DNA of 7,330 nucleotides from Fibrobacter sp. (GTDB lineage: Bacteria > Fibrobacterota > Fibrobacteria > Fibrobacterales > Fibrobacteraceae): NCBI GenBank assembly GCA_012841225.1, contig DUVD01000032.1, positions 1 to 7,330 of the forward strand, in the 5' to 3' direction. Shown here piece by piece: positions 1-5,678 of the stretch. The translations under genes and the position numbers were made by a program. Below the pieces are notes generated by a model. That model searched no databases. It was not told the DNA's origin and saw nothing but the letters and a program-made list of their open reading frames with translations. Position 1 is the first letter of the stretch. Every line of letters starts with the position of its first letter.

Positions 1-788
1 TATTTTTGATAGTTCTCATTTCGGGTTGTTCTAGCATTACTGCGCTTAGGACCAAAGAACTGAGGACTGTTGGTAATGTGGTAAGAAAGGATGTCAAAGA
101 AGAAATCAATAAAGTAGTCGATCAACGGGTCGACTCTTTACAGCGTAAAATTGATTCGATTTCCACTGCGCAAGATTTAACAAACCGCCGTCTAATGGCA
201 GAAATTTCAGTTTTATCGAGCCGTGTGGCATCTGAATCTGAGCGAAATGACAGTCGTCAAGAAGAAATCCTTTATCGCTTAGATATGCTTCTTGGCAAGT
301 CCGATAAAATCCTCGCTAAGAAAGTGGTAGTTAGTAAATCAGCGTCAGAGCCTTTAGCTTTAGACAGCATCGAAAGAGAAGCGGAACGTCTTATAGAAGC
401 AGAAGCTATGTTCAATACAGCCCGCTCAGATTATTTAAGAGGGGAGTATAAGCTTGCTTACTCGACGTTCAAACAGGTTTACGAAGATACTAAGACGGGG
501 GAGTTTGCTGAAGAGTCTCTTTATTGGCTTGCTCTTTGCTTGGTTGCAGTAAACGAAAATGATAAAGCCCTTGTTTTATTTTCTCGGTTTGTGGATCAGT
601 TTCCGCAGAGTGATAAAATCTGTACGGTTCTCTTTAAGTTGTCGAATATGGCTGCAGTGAACAAAAAAATAGACACTCAAAAGCAATACCTACAAAAGCT
701 TTTAGAAAACAAAAAGTGCATGGACTCTAACGAGTTCTTACAAGGTGCAGCTATCCTAGAAGAAATATTGAACGAAGAAAAAAGATAA
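1..788 (+). CDS. Partial lipoprotein with coiled coil and TPR-like repeats (YbgF/CpoB-like)
   Basis: The gene is cut at its 5' end. The reading frame (codons starting at position 3) is open to the window edge, and the first possible start, a TTG at 6, falls inside what looks like a signal peptide, so the true start lies upstream. The visible N-terminus IVLISGC is the end of a lipobox. The Cys, eighth residue counted from that TTG, would be lipidated after signal peptidase II cleavage. Residues about 25-100 are charged and heptad-like, a likely coiled coil. Residues about 131-235 contain TPR-like helices (for example YLRGEYKLAYSTF, then DKALVLFSRFVDQFP). This order of coiled coil then C-terminal TPR is that of YbgF/CpoB, a periplasmic partner of the Tol-Pal system that coordinates envelope constriction with peptidoglycan synthesis. 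YbgF itself is usually soluble, so a lipid-anchored form is a variant. Other TPR lipoproteins (BamD-like) remain possible. Upstream tol/pal genes would support the call but are outside the window. Confidence 0.7.
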   Translation, partial: FLIVLISGCSSITALRTKELRTVGNVVRKDVKEEINKVVDQRVDSLQRKIDSISTAQDLTNRRLMAEISVLSSRVASESERNDSRQEEILYRLDMLLGKSDKILAKKVVVSKSASEPLALDSIEREAERLIEAEAMFNTARSDYLRGEYKLAYSTFKQVYEDTKTGEFAEESLYWLALCLVAVNENDKALVLFSRFVDQFPQSDKICTVLFKLSNMAAVNKKIDTQKQYLQKLLENKKCMDSNEFLQGAAILEEILNEEKR

Positions 789-830
789 CACCATCTGGGG
801 CCAAAAGCCCTAATGTGTGGTGTTTTTTTT
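787..830 (+). terminator. Rho-independent terminator after the lipoprotein gene
   Basis: A 7-bp outer stem (787-793 AACACCA with 818-824 TGGTGTT) encloses a smaller GGGC/GCCC stem (798-801 with 807-810) capped by a CAAAA loop. A run of eight T (823-830) follows directly. The stem begins within the stop codon of the lipoprotein gene, so it should end that transcript. The complementary strand also has a T-rich stretch beyond the stem (about 776-785), so weak bidirectional activity is possible, although no convergent gene is visible. Confidence 0.8.
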
Positions 831-853
831 ATTATGCTTACTATATTTATTTT

Positions 854-2302
854 ATGAAGCGCTTGCCCATTTTATTTGCCGTTATATTTTCTGGAATCTT
901 ACTTTTTCCTACTTCATTTCAGATTTTTTATTCTATCAAAAAAGGGGTGCCATTCCAGCCTTTGGATATGGTAACCGACATTGTGAAAACGCCTATAGTG
1001 CGCGAATCAAAACTTCGGCAGTCGAGCGATTCTCTTTACAAAGCATGGCGTTCGGTAAGTTCATTAAAAGAATACAACGCTATAGAGTTAGAGCCCGTAA
1101 CCGACGCTTTTAATTTTTTAAAGGCCTCCTACTTAAATATTAATTCGTACACACTAGCGGATTCTTTATCGGTTTCTTATTGTGATTTAAAAAAAATAGA
1201 GTCGTTGCTAACCGATTTAGAAGACGATCCCAGCGAGCGTGACTCCCTAGATTTTTTAATCCAAAAAGTGCAAAAAACTTATAGTTCTTTTTCTGTAAAA
1301 CGTCTTGCTAAATATTACTGGCGTAACGGTTTTTTAACCAGTCGTTACTGGCGCCCCTACGAAACGCGCCTCGAAGAAGAAAATAAAATAGTCCAGATGA
1401 GTCGTCCTCTAATTCAAAATCTTTTTTGGCTTGTTTTTGACGAACCCGGCGAAAAGGCTTTTTTAGGTGAGGATGGCAACCTTTTTTATAAAGACGATGT
1501 TTCTTATTTAACCATGCCTAGTGTTATAGAAGAACCCGTTAATGAGATCGTCGCTTTTCAACAAGACCTTCAGAAGCGAGGTATAGAGCTTTTGGTGGTT
1601 ATTGTGCCAGGTAAGCCTTCTATTTACCCAGAACTATTGAATTCTTCTTGGAAGAACGCATCGGAAAAACCTTTTTCGCGTTCTTTAACCGCGTTAGACC
1701 AATTAAAGAGCAAAGGTGTTCATATTGTTGATCTTTTTTCGCCTTTTATAGAAGCCAAAAAAGAGGATGGCGATCATGATTATTTGTACTTAGAAACCGA
1801 TACTCACTGGACTCCAAGAGGGGCTAAACTCGCCGCGCAATTAATTGCTAACAAAGTGCGTTCTATGCCCATCGCATCGTCTTTGCCCACTAAGTTTTAC
1901 AAAGAAGAGCCCCTTTTAACAGAGCGTACAGGTGATGTGGCTGTAATGACCTCGCTGCCAGTCTTCCCTACCCAGTGGGTGAACGCATATCAAGTGAAAG
2001 ATTCAAACGACATCCTTTTTAAAGATGACTTTCGTGGTAGTTCCATCTTGATTTTAGGCGACAGTTTTTCAAGAATATACCAATCAGACGCCCCTTTAAG
2101 TGCGGGCTGGATTTCTCATTTAGCAAAAGAATTAAACACGCCTCTTGCTTCTGTGGTAAGCGATGGCGGGGCAAGTACCCTTGTCCGAGAAAAATTAGCA
2201 CGCCGGAGTGGTGTGCTCAAAGGAAAGAAATTAGTAATATGGGAGTTTGTAGAACGCGATTTGCGCTTTGGCGCAGAAGGCTGGAAGCGAGTTCCTTTAT
2301 AG
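854..2302 (+). CDS. Membrane-anchored AlgX/AlgJ-like SGNH-fold protein, putative polysaccharide O-acetyltransferase
   Basis: A 482-residue protein if read from the ATG at 854. The frame is open from a GTG at 815, but that start lies inside the upstream terminator, and the extra residues sit awkwardly before a normal membrane segment. Residues about 4-26 are a single hydrophobic signal anchor after MKR, placing the rest in the periplasm. Residues about 40-190 are a mostly helical region I do not recognise. From about residue 200 the AlgX/AlgJ pattern appears: FLGEDGNLFY at about 203, VVIVPGK ending at Lys254, DTHW with Asp316 and His318, and GDSFS with Ser404. In AlgX and AlgJ the catalytic residues are an Asp-x-His pair followed later by a Ser in a G-x-S motif, and the same order is kept here. 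Family members move acetyl groups onto exported polysaccharides, usually with an MBOAT protein such as AlgI. None is visible, so the substrate is unknown. No clear Shine-Dalgarno sequence precedes the start. The next gene begins 9 nt after the stop. Confidence 0.75.
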   Translation: MKRLPILFAVIFSGILLFPTSFQIFYSIKKGVPFQPLDMVTDIVKTPIVRESKLRQSSDSLYKAWRSVSSLKEYNAIELEPVTDAFNFLKASYLNINSYTLADSLSVSYCDLKKIESLLTDLEDDPSERDSLDFLIQKVQKTYSSFSVKRLAKYYWRNGFLTSRYWRPYETRLEEENKIVQMSRPLIQNLFWLVFDEPGEKAFLGEDGNLFYKDDVSYLTMPSVIEEPVNEIVAFQQDLQKRGIELLVVIVPGKPSIYPELLNSSWKNASEKPFSRSLTALDQLKSKGVHIVDLFSPFIEAKKEDGDHDYLYLETDTHWTPRGAKLAAQLIANKVRSMPIASSLPTKFYKEEPLLTERTGDVAVMTSLPVFPTQWVNAYQVKDSNDILFKDDFRGSSILILGDSFSRIYQSDAPLSAGWISHLAKELNTPLASVVSDGGASTLVREKLARRSGVLKGKKLVIWEFVERDLRFGAEGWKRVPL

Positions 2303-2311
2303 AGATTTTTA

Positions 2312-2554
2312 ATGAATAGCAATAAAAAAACATACCCACCTGGCGCCACTGTTGCCGAGAGCATTTTATTTTTAAAAATGGATCGCCATGAATTTGCAAG
2401 ACGACTTGGTGTTGACGACGCTTTTTTGGTGCGTTTAATTGTAGGCGAAGAACCGATCACTACTGCTCTTGCCGAAAGCCTAGAAGCGGTGACAGGAAGT
2501 CCCACTAATTTTTGGAAGATGTTAGAGTCAAAGTACAGGAGAAGTTTGTTATGA
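2312..2554 (+). CDS. Small HTH protein of the HigA/VapI antitoxin type (XRE superfamily), without visible toxin
   Basis: An 80-residue protein. YPPG at 8-11 corresponds to the HPGE-type opening typical of HigA-family proteins. An XRE-like helix-turn-helix follows (about 24-45: HEFARRLGV as the first helix and turn, then the recognition helix up to VGEEPIT). The end matches the family ending: AESLEAVTGSP, then FWKMLESKY at 67-75. These features support DNA binding, usually as a dimer that represses its own promoter. HigA normally neutralises a HigB RNase encoded next to it, but here the neighbours are an SGNH protein and hemL. The start is supported because the family motif begins at residue 8, and a weak AGAGA at 2301-2305 lies 6 nt ahead. 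The stop overlaps the hemL start as ATGA (2551-2554). It may therefore be a stand-alone regulator rather than an antitoxin. The family call is fairly sure. The role is inferred. Confidence 0.8.
   Translation: MNSNKKTYPPGATVAESILFLKMDRHEFARRLGVDDAFLVRLIVGEEPITTALAESLEAVTGSPTNFWKMLESKYRRSLL
2537..2554 (+). promoter_or_regulatory. hemL ribosome binding site and ATGA stop/start overlap
   Basis: AGGAG at 2537-2541 sits 9 nt before the ATG at 2551. That ATG overlaps the TGA stop of the HTH gene (2552-2554). This fixes the hemL start at 2551 rather than at the in-frame ATG at 2512, which would add 13 residues absent from the family. The arrangement is typical of translational coupling. Confidence 0.8.
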
Positions 2555-3831
2555 ATAAAACCGAATTATGGCTTAAAGCCTGTAAAAATATTCCAGGCGG
2601 TGTTAACTCTCCAGTACGCGCCTTTGGTGGTGTAGGTGGTAATCCCATTTTTGTAGATCGTGCTCTCGGAGCCCATCTTTACGATGTTGAAGATCGCGAG
2701 TACATCGATTTAGTGCTCTCTTTTGGACCTATGATTTTAGGCCACAACCCTTTAGCTGTAACAGAGGCGCTTCAAAATCAACTTAAAAAAGGTCTTAGTT
2801 TTGGAGCTTGCACAGGTGCCGAAGTTCTACTCGCTGAACGCATTTTATCGATGGTGCAAGGCATGGACTTAGTGCGACTTGTTAATTCGGGTACCGAGGC
2901 GACCATGTCTGCCGTGCGCGTGGCCCGTGGTTTTACAGCCCGAAATAAAATAATCAAGTTCAAAGGTTGCTATCATGGTCATGGCGATTCCTTTTTAATT
3001 CAAGCAGGCTCTGGCGCCCTAACGCATGGAGTACCAAGCTCGCTTGGTGTTCCAGAGGGCGTTGCTCAAGACACCTTAATCGCCTCTTACAACCACCTCG
3101 AAGAAGTCGAAGCATTATTTGAAAAGCATCCAAACGACATCGCCACCATTATTGTAGAACCAGTAGCTGGCAACATGGGAGTTGTAGTTCCTAAACCTGG
3201 CTTTTTAGAAGGACTCCGTCGTTTGTGCGACTCATACGGTGCTGTTTTAATTTTTGATGAAGTGATGACTGGATTTAGGCTTGCTCGTGGCGGTGCCGCA
3301 GAGCTATTTAACGTAAAGCCCGACATGATGACCCTAGGGAAAATCGTTGGGGGAGGCATGCCTTTAGCTGCTTACGCTGGGCGCCGTGACATTATGGAAA
3401 TGGTAAGTCCACTTGGCGGAGTATATCAAGCTGGTACATTATCTGGAAACCCTATGGCCACGGCAGCAGGGCTTGCTCAGCTCGAACTTCTCGAATCCCA
3501 AAAGCCTTGGACAGAACTTGCTCGCCGTGGTGCTTACCTCGCTCAAGGTTTACGCGACGGAGCTGCTCATGCTAATGTGCCTGTTCAAGTAAACCAAATC
3601 GGCTCCATGCTTACCGTATTTTTTTCCAAAAACCCAGTGCATGACACCGACACCGCTCTTGCTGCCGATGCAAAAAAATTTGCTCGCTTTTTTCACGGGA
3701 TGTTAGAGCGCGGCGTTTATTTACCGCCATCGCAATATGAATCCGCTTTTATTTCTACCGCACACACCGACGAAATCCTCGACTCCATTATAGAGAAAGC
3801 CACCCAGGTTTTTGCCCAAATAGGAAGCTAA
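2551..3831 (+). CDS. hemL: Glutamate-1-semialdehyde 2,1-aminomutase
   Basis: A 426-residue PLP enzyme, the same length as E. coli HemL. It converts glutamate-1-semialdehyde to 5-aminolevulinate in the cytoplasm, the last step of the C5 route to tetrapyrroles. Recognisable segments in order are the N-terminal NIPGGVNSPVRAF, NSGTEA at 112-117 (cofactor phosphate region), GCYHGHGD around 139-146, SSLGVPEG, DEVMTGFR beginning at Asp236 (Asp contacting the PLP ring nitrogen), and LGKIVGGGMP with Lys264 as the Schiff-base lysine. All key residues are present and the frame is intact. It overlaps the upstream HTH gene by 4 nt and lies 4 nt before the pmbA homologue, so it is the third gene of a likely four-gene unit. 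No hemA or other heme gene is adjacent. Related class III aminotransferases exist, but the SSLGVPEG and LGKIVGGG context is characteristic of HemL. Confidence 0.97.
   Translation: MNKTELWLKACKNIPGGVNSPVRAFGGVGGNPIFVDRALGAHLYDVEDREYIDLVLSFGPMILGHNPLAVTEALQNQLKKGLSFGACTGAEVLLAERILSMVQGMDLVRLVNSGTEATMSAVRVARGFTARNKIIKFKGCYHGHGDSFLIQAGSGALTHGVPSSLGVPEGVAQDTLIASYNHLEEVEALFEKHPNDIATIIVEPVAGNMGVVVPKPGFLEGLRRLCDSYGAVLIFDEVMTGFRLARGGAAELFNVKPDMMTLGKIVGGGMPLAAYAGRRDIMEMVSPLGGVYQAGTLSGNPMATAAGLAQLELLESQKPWTELARRGAYLAQGLRDGAAHANVPVQVNQIGSMLTVFFSKNPVHDTDTALAADAKKFARFFHGMLERGVYLPPSQYESAFISTAHTDEILDSIIEKATQVFAQIGS
3822..3827 (+). promoter_or_regulatory. Ribosome binding site for the pmbA homologue
   Basis: AGGAAG lies within the last codons of hemL, 8 nt before the ATG at 3836, and supports that start. 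The two genes are separated by 4 nt. Confidence 0.7.
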
Positions 3832-3835
3832 TACC

Positions 3836-5164
3836 ATGAACATTCAAGAAGCTGTTTATTACCTAAAAGACCTTGCCTCAAAAAAAGTCGATCAATTTGA
3901 TATCATTGCTGGGCACCACTTATCCGAAGGCCTATCCCTATTTAAAAGTAAGGTTCAAAACACCGAAATTTCAGAATCGGTAGGTCTTGGAATTAGAGTA
4001 TTTAAAAACGGATCTCCTGGCTATGCCCATACCGAGCGTCTTACAGAAGAAGCCATTTCGCAAACACTCGACGACGCTCTCTCGCACACCGCCTTTACTA
4101 ACCCCATTCAAATCGATTTGCCCGACCCTCAAAAGCTTACTGAAATAGAAGGCCTATATAACGCTGACCTAAAAAAAATTACACTGTCTGACATGACTTC
4201 TTTTTGTTTAGAAATTGAAAAACAAGCGTTTGAAGCCTCTACCGAGATCGAAAACATCCCTTACTTAGGAGCTGACCGAAGCGAAAGTGCTCTCGTCATC
4301 GCTAATCATAAAGGCGTATTTTACGAACGCTTTAGAAATAATATTTCTGCAGGCGTTGGCTGTGTTGCTGAGCGTGACGGCATAAAAAAAGTAGGTATCT
4401 ACTCAAAAGCGGGCATGGATTGGTCACTCTTTGATTCCTCTTTTATTGCTAAACAATCTGTAGAACGCGCCCTTGAATTATTAAGCCCATCGTCAATTGC
4501 CAAAGGCAAACACCCCGTGATTTTTTCAGAACGTGTGGCTAGTGGAGTAGTTTCGATGTACGCCTCTTCATTCTTTGCAGACTCTATTCAAAAGGGACAA
4601 TCGCGACTTCAAGACCTTTTAGACAAAAAAATTGCTCCTGAATTTTTCCATTTAAGTAGCGAGCCATTCCGCACGGATTTCTCGGGTTCTTGTGTTTTCG
4701 ATGGAGAAGGCGTGCCTACCCAAAAAATAGAGGTGGTGCAATCGGGCGTATTTCGCAAAAAATTGTATAACTTAGAATCAGCCGCTCGCGACGGCGTTTT
4801 AAGCACGGGCAGTGCTTCTCGTTCTTATAATGGCAAGGTTGAGACCTCGTTTAAAAACCTAGTTGTCTCTCCAGGAATGCAGTCTACCGAAGAGTTGCTA
4901 AAACTATTTCCCAACTGCTTATTAATAGTGAAGTTGGAGGGCAACTCCGGTTGCAGCGCCATAAGTGGTGAAATGAGCATCGGTGCTCAAGGCATTTGGT
5001 ACGAAAACGGAAGCCCTGTTCACGCTGTCGATGGTATTACTCTTTGCACCAACTTCTTTGACTTGCTCGAGCGTCTGGTCGCTGTAGGGAGCACCTATAA
5101 CGACTCTTTCTCGTCTGTAAAAGTACCTGCTCTTGCCGTCTCGGAAATGGCAGTTTCCAGTTAA
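3836..5164 (+). CDS. pmbA: TldE/PmbA-family protein, non-metal subunit of the TldD-TldE protease
   Basis: A 442-residue protein, close to the roughly 450 residues of E. coli PmbA. The N-terminal domain has the ESVGLGIRVFKNGSPGYA segment, followed by the conserved helical stretch with TEEAI. The C-terminal domain has FDGEGVPTQ starting at Phe288, then IEVVQSGVFRKKLYNLESA, STGSASR, and the ending SGEMSIGAQGIWYENG. There is no HExxxH zinc motif. That separates it from TldD and places it with TldE/PmbA, the partner that shapes the chamber. In E. coli TldD and TldE form a heterodimeric protease acting on unfolded peptides, known for microcin B17 maturation and CcdA degradation. No tldD is visible here, so the partner must be elsewhere or this protein acts differently. 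The gene follows hemL by 4 nt and is the last of its cluster. The frame is intact. Confidence 0.9.
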   Translation: MNIQEAVYYLKDLASKKVDQFDIIAGHHLSEGLSLFKSKVQNTEISESVGLGIRVFKNGSPGYAHTERLTEEAISQTLDDALSHTAFTNPIQIDLPDPQKLTEIEGLYNADLKKITLSDMTSFCLEIEKQAFEASTEIENIPYLGADRSESALVIANHKGVFYERFRNNISAGVGCVAERDGIKKVGIYSKAGMDWSLFDSSFIAKQSVERALELLSPSSIAKGKHPVIFSERVASGVVSMYASSFFADSIQKGQSRLQDLLDKKIAPEFFHLSSEPFRTDFSGSCVFDGEGVPTQKIEVVQSGVFRKKLYNLESAARDGVLSTGSASRSYNGKVETSFKNLVVSPGMQSTEELLKLFPNCLLIVKLEGNSGCSAISGEMSIGAQGIWYENGSPVHAVDGITLCTNFFDLLERLVAVGSTYNDSFSSVKVPALAVSEMAVSS

Positions 5165-5204
5165 GCCAATAATGGGGCTAATATTTCGACCAAATTAAGC
5201 AAAA

Positions 5205-5233
5205 TTGCCTCTTAAATCACTTTTTTATATTAA
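5205..5233 (+). promoter_or_regulatory. Possible sigma-70-type promoter for rpsO-pnp
   Basis: TTGCCT (5205-5210) and TATTAA (5228-5233) each match four of six consensus bases, with a 17-nt spacer. Transcription would begin near 5240, giving a leader of about 148 nt that includes the hairpin at 5296-5336. In a region this AT-rich such matches can arise by chance, so this is only a candidate. Confidence 0.3.
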
Positions 5234-5295
5234 ACAGCAGTGAAACTGGCAATAAAAAAACTAAATTGTTTCTCCAGTAGTTGCATTTTGCCTAC

Positions 5296-5336
5296 GACCT
5301 TGCGTATCAGTTTCGCCACTGGTGTGCGGCAAGTTC
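5296..5336 (+). promoter_or_regulatory. Structured rpsO mRNA leader hairpin, candidate S15 autoregulatory site
   Basis: CTTGC (5299-5303) pairs with GCAAG (5329-5333). Immediately inside, GTATCAGT (5304-5311) pairs along all eight positions with ACTGGTGT (5318-5325), including three G.U wobbles, and closes a TTCGCC loop. The unpaired GCG (5326-5328) forms a 3-nt bulge. Alternatively, GC at 5302-5303 pairs with GC at 5326-5327 to give a continuous 12-bp helix with more wobbles. No T-run follows, so it is not a terminator. S15 is known in several bacterial groups to repress rpsO through leader RNA structures, often using G-U/G-C helix motifs or junctions that mimic 16S rRNA. The position, 51 nt before the start codon, fits that role. 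The pairing is seen directly. The function is inferred. Confidence 0.5.
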
Positions 5337-5370
5337 GGAAGCATCAGTAATTGTCAAATCAAACAACCAA

Positions 5371-5376
5371 AAGGAA
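5371..5376 (+). promoter_or_regulatory. Ribosome binding site for rpsO
   Basis: AAGGAA lies 11 nt before the ATG at 5388, a somewhat long spacing. A nearer ATG at 5377 is out of frame with S15, so family homology and not spacing decides the start. Confidence 0.6.
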
Positions 5377-5387
5377 ATGGACAGCAA

Positions 5388-5660
5388 ATGGCTACCATTA
5401 CAACTGAAAAGTCTCAAGAAATCACAGCCGCTTTCGGCGCTAATGCAAAAGACACCGGCTCTGCACGCGTGCAGATCTCTATTCTCACAGAAAAAATCAA
5501 AAACTTGACCGAGCATGCTAAAATGCATCGCAAAGATTTTCATTCTTTGCGCGGACTGATAGCTATGGTTGCTAAACGCAAGACCTTGCTCAAGTTTTAT
5601 TCTAAGCAGGATCTCGAAGGTTATCGTGCGCTCATTAAGGAACTCGGATTGCGCGGTTAA
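5388..5660 (+). CDS. rpsO: Small ribosomal subunit protein S15
   Basis: A 90-residue protein, essentially the family length (89 in E. coli). S15 is a primary 16S rRNA binder that helps form the platform of the 30S subunit and contacts the 50S in bridge B4. Conserved family elements are present in order: KDTGSARVQI near residues 22-31, LTEH, the H-K-D-x-H-S-x-RGL segment, KRKTLLKFY, and the ending YRALIKELGLRG. The frame is open upstream to 5322, but the chosen ATG gives the standard N-terminus MATITTEKS, and the upstream residues resemble nothing in the family. pnp follows 18 nt after the stop, the common rpsO-pnp pairing. The structured leader before the gene may mediate feedback control. 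Confidence 0.97.
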   Translation: MATITTEKSQEITAAFGANAKDTGSARVQISILTEKIKNLTEHAKMHRKDFHSLRGLIAMVAKRKTLLKFYSKQDLEGYRALIKELGLRG

Positions 5661-5667
5661 CCCGTAC

Positions 5668-5673
5668 AAGGAG
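5668..5673 (+). promoter_or_regulatory. Ribosome binding site for pnp
   Basis: AAGGAG lies 5 nt before the ATG at 5679. The nearer ATG at 5674 is followed at once by TAA, so it cannot be the start. Confidence 0.8.
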
Positions 5674-5678
5674 ATGTA

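Larger units (their letters stand above)
5165..5387 (+). other. Intergenic region and rpsO leader
   Basis: A 223-nt AT-rich gap, the longest in the window, with no convincing gene. It begins with a weak 4-bp hairpin (AGCC 5164-5167 with GGCT 5176-5179) without a T-run, a poor terminator candidate for the upstream unit. It then holds a possible promoter (5205-5233) and a strong structured element (5296-5336), and ends with the rpsO ribosome binding site. Short frames here are overlaps with rpsO in the wrong register. Confidence 0.7.

Noticed and set aside
815..853. GTG start giving a 13-residue longer SGNH protein
   Set aside because: The codon lies inside the 3' arm region of the terminator, has no ribosome binding site, and puts aromatic residues ahead of a normal MKR-plus-hydrophobic signal anchor.
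2116..2505. Minus-strand open frame opposite the SGNH and HTH genes
   Set aside because: It spans two well-supported + strand genes, and its product looks like a low-complexity shadow rich in Ser, Arg and Lys.
2512..2550. Upstream ATG for hemL
   Set aside because: It adds 13 residues not typical of HemL. The ATG at 2551 has a good AGGAG and gives exactly the family length.
5161..5186. Possible terminator after the pmbA homologue
   Set aside because: The stem is only about 4 bp with a bulge and is followed by TAATATTTCG rather than a T-run, so it is too weak to annotate.
5281..5508. Small open frame across the rpsO start, including the ATG at 5377
   Set aside because: It overlaps rpsO in another register and its product resembles no family known to me. 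rpsO is unmistakable.
5307..5669. 120-codon open frame on the minus strand opposite rpsO
   Set aside because: It is an antisense shadow of a conserved ribosomal protein gene, with no ribosome binding site or recognisable product.
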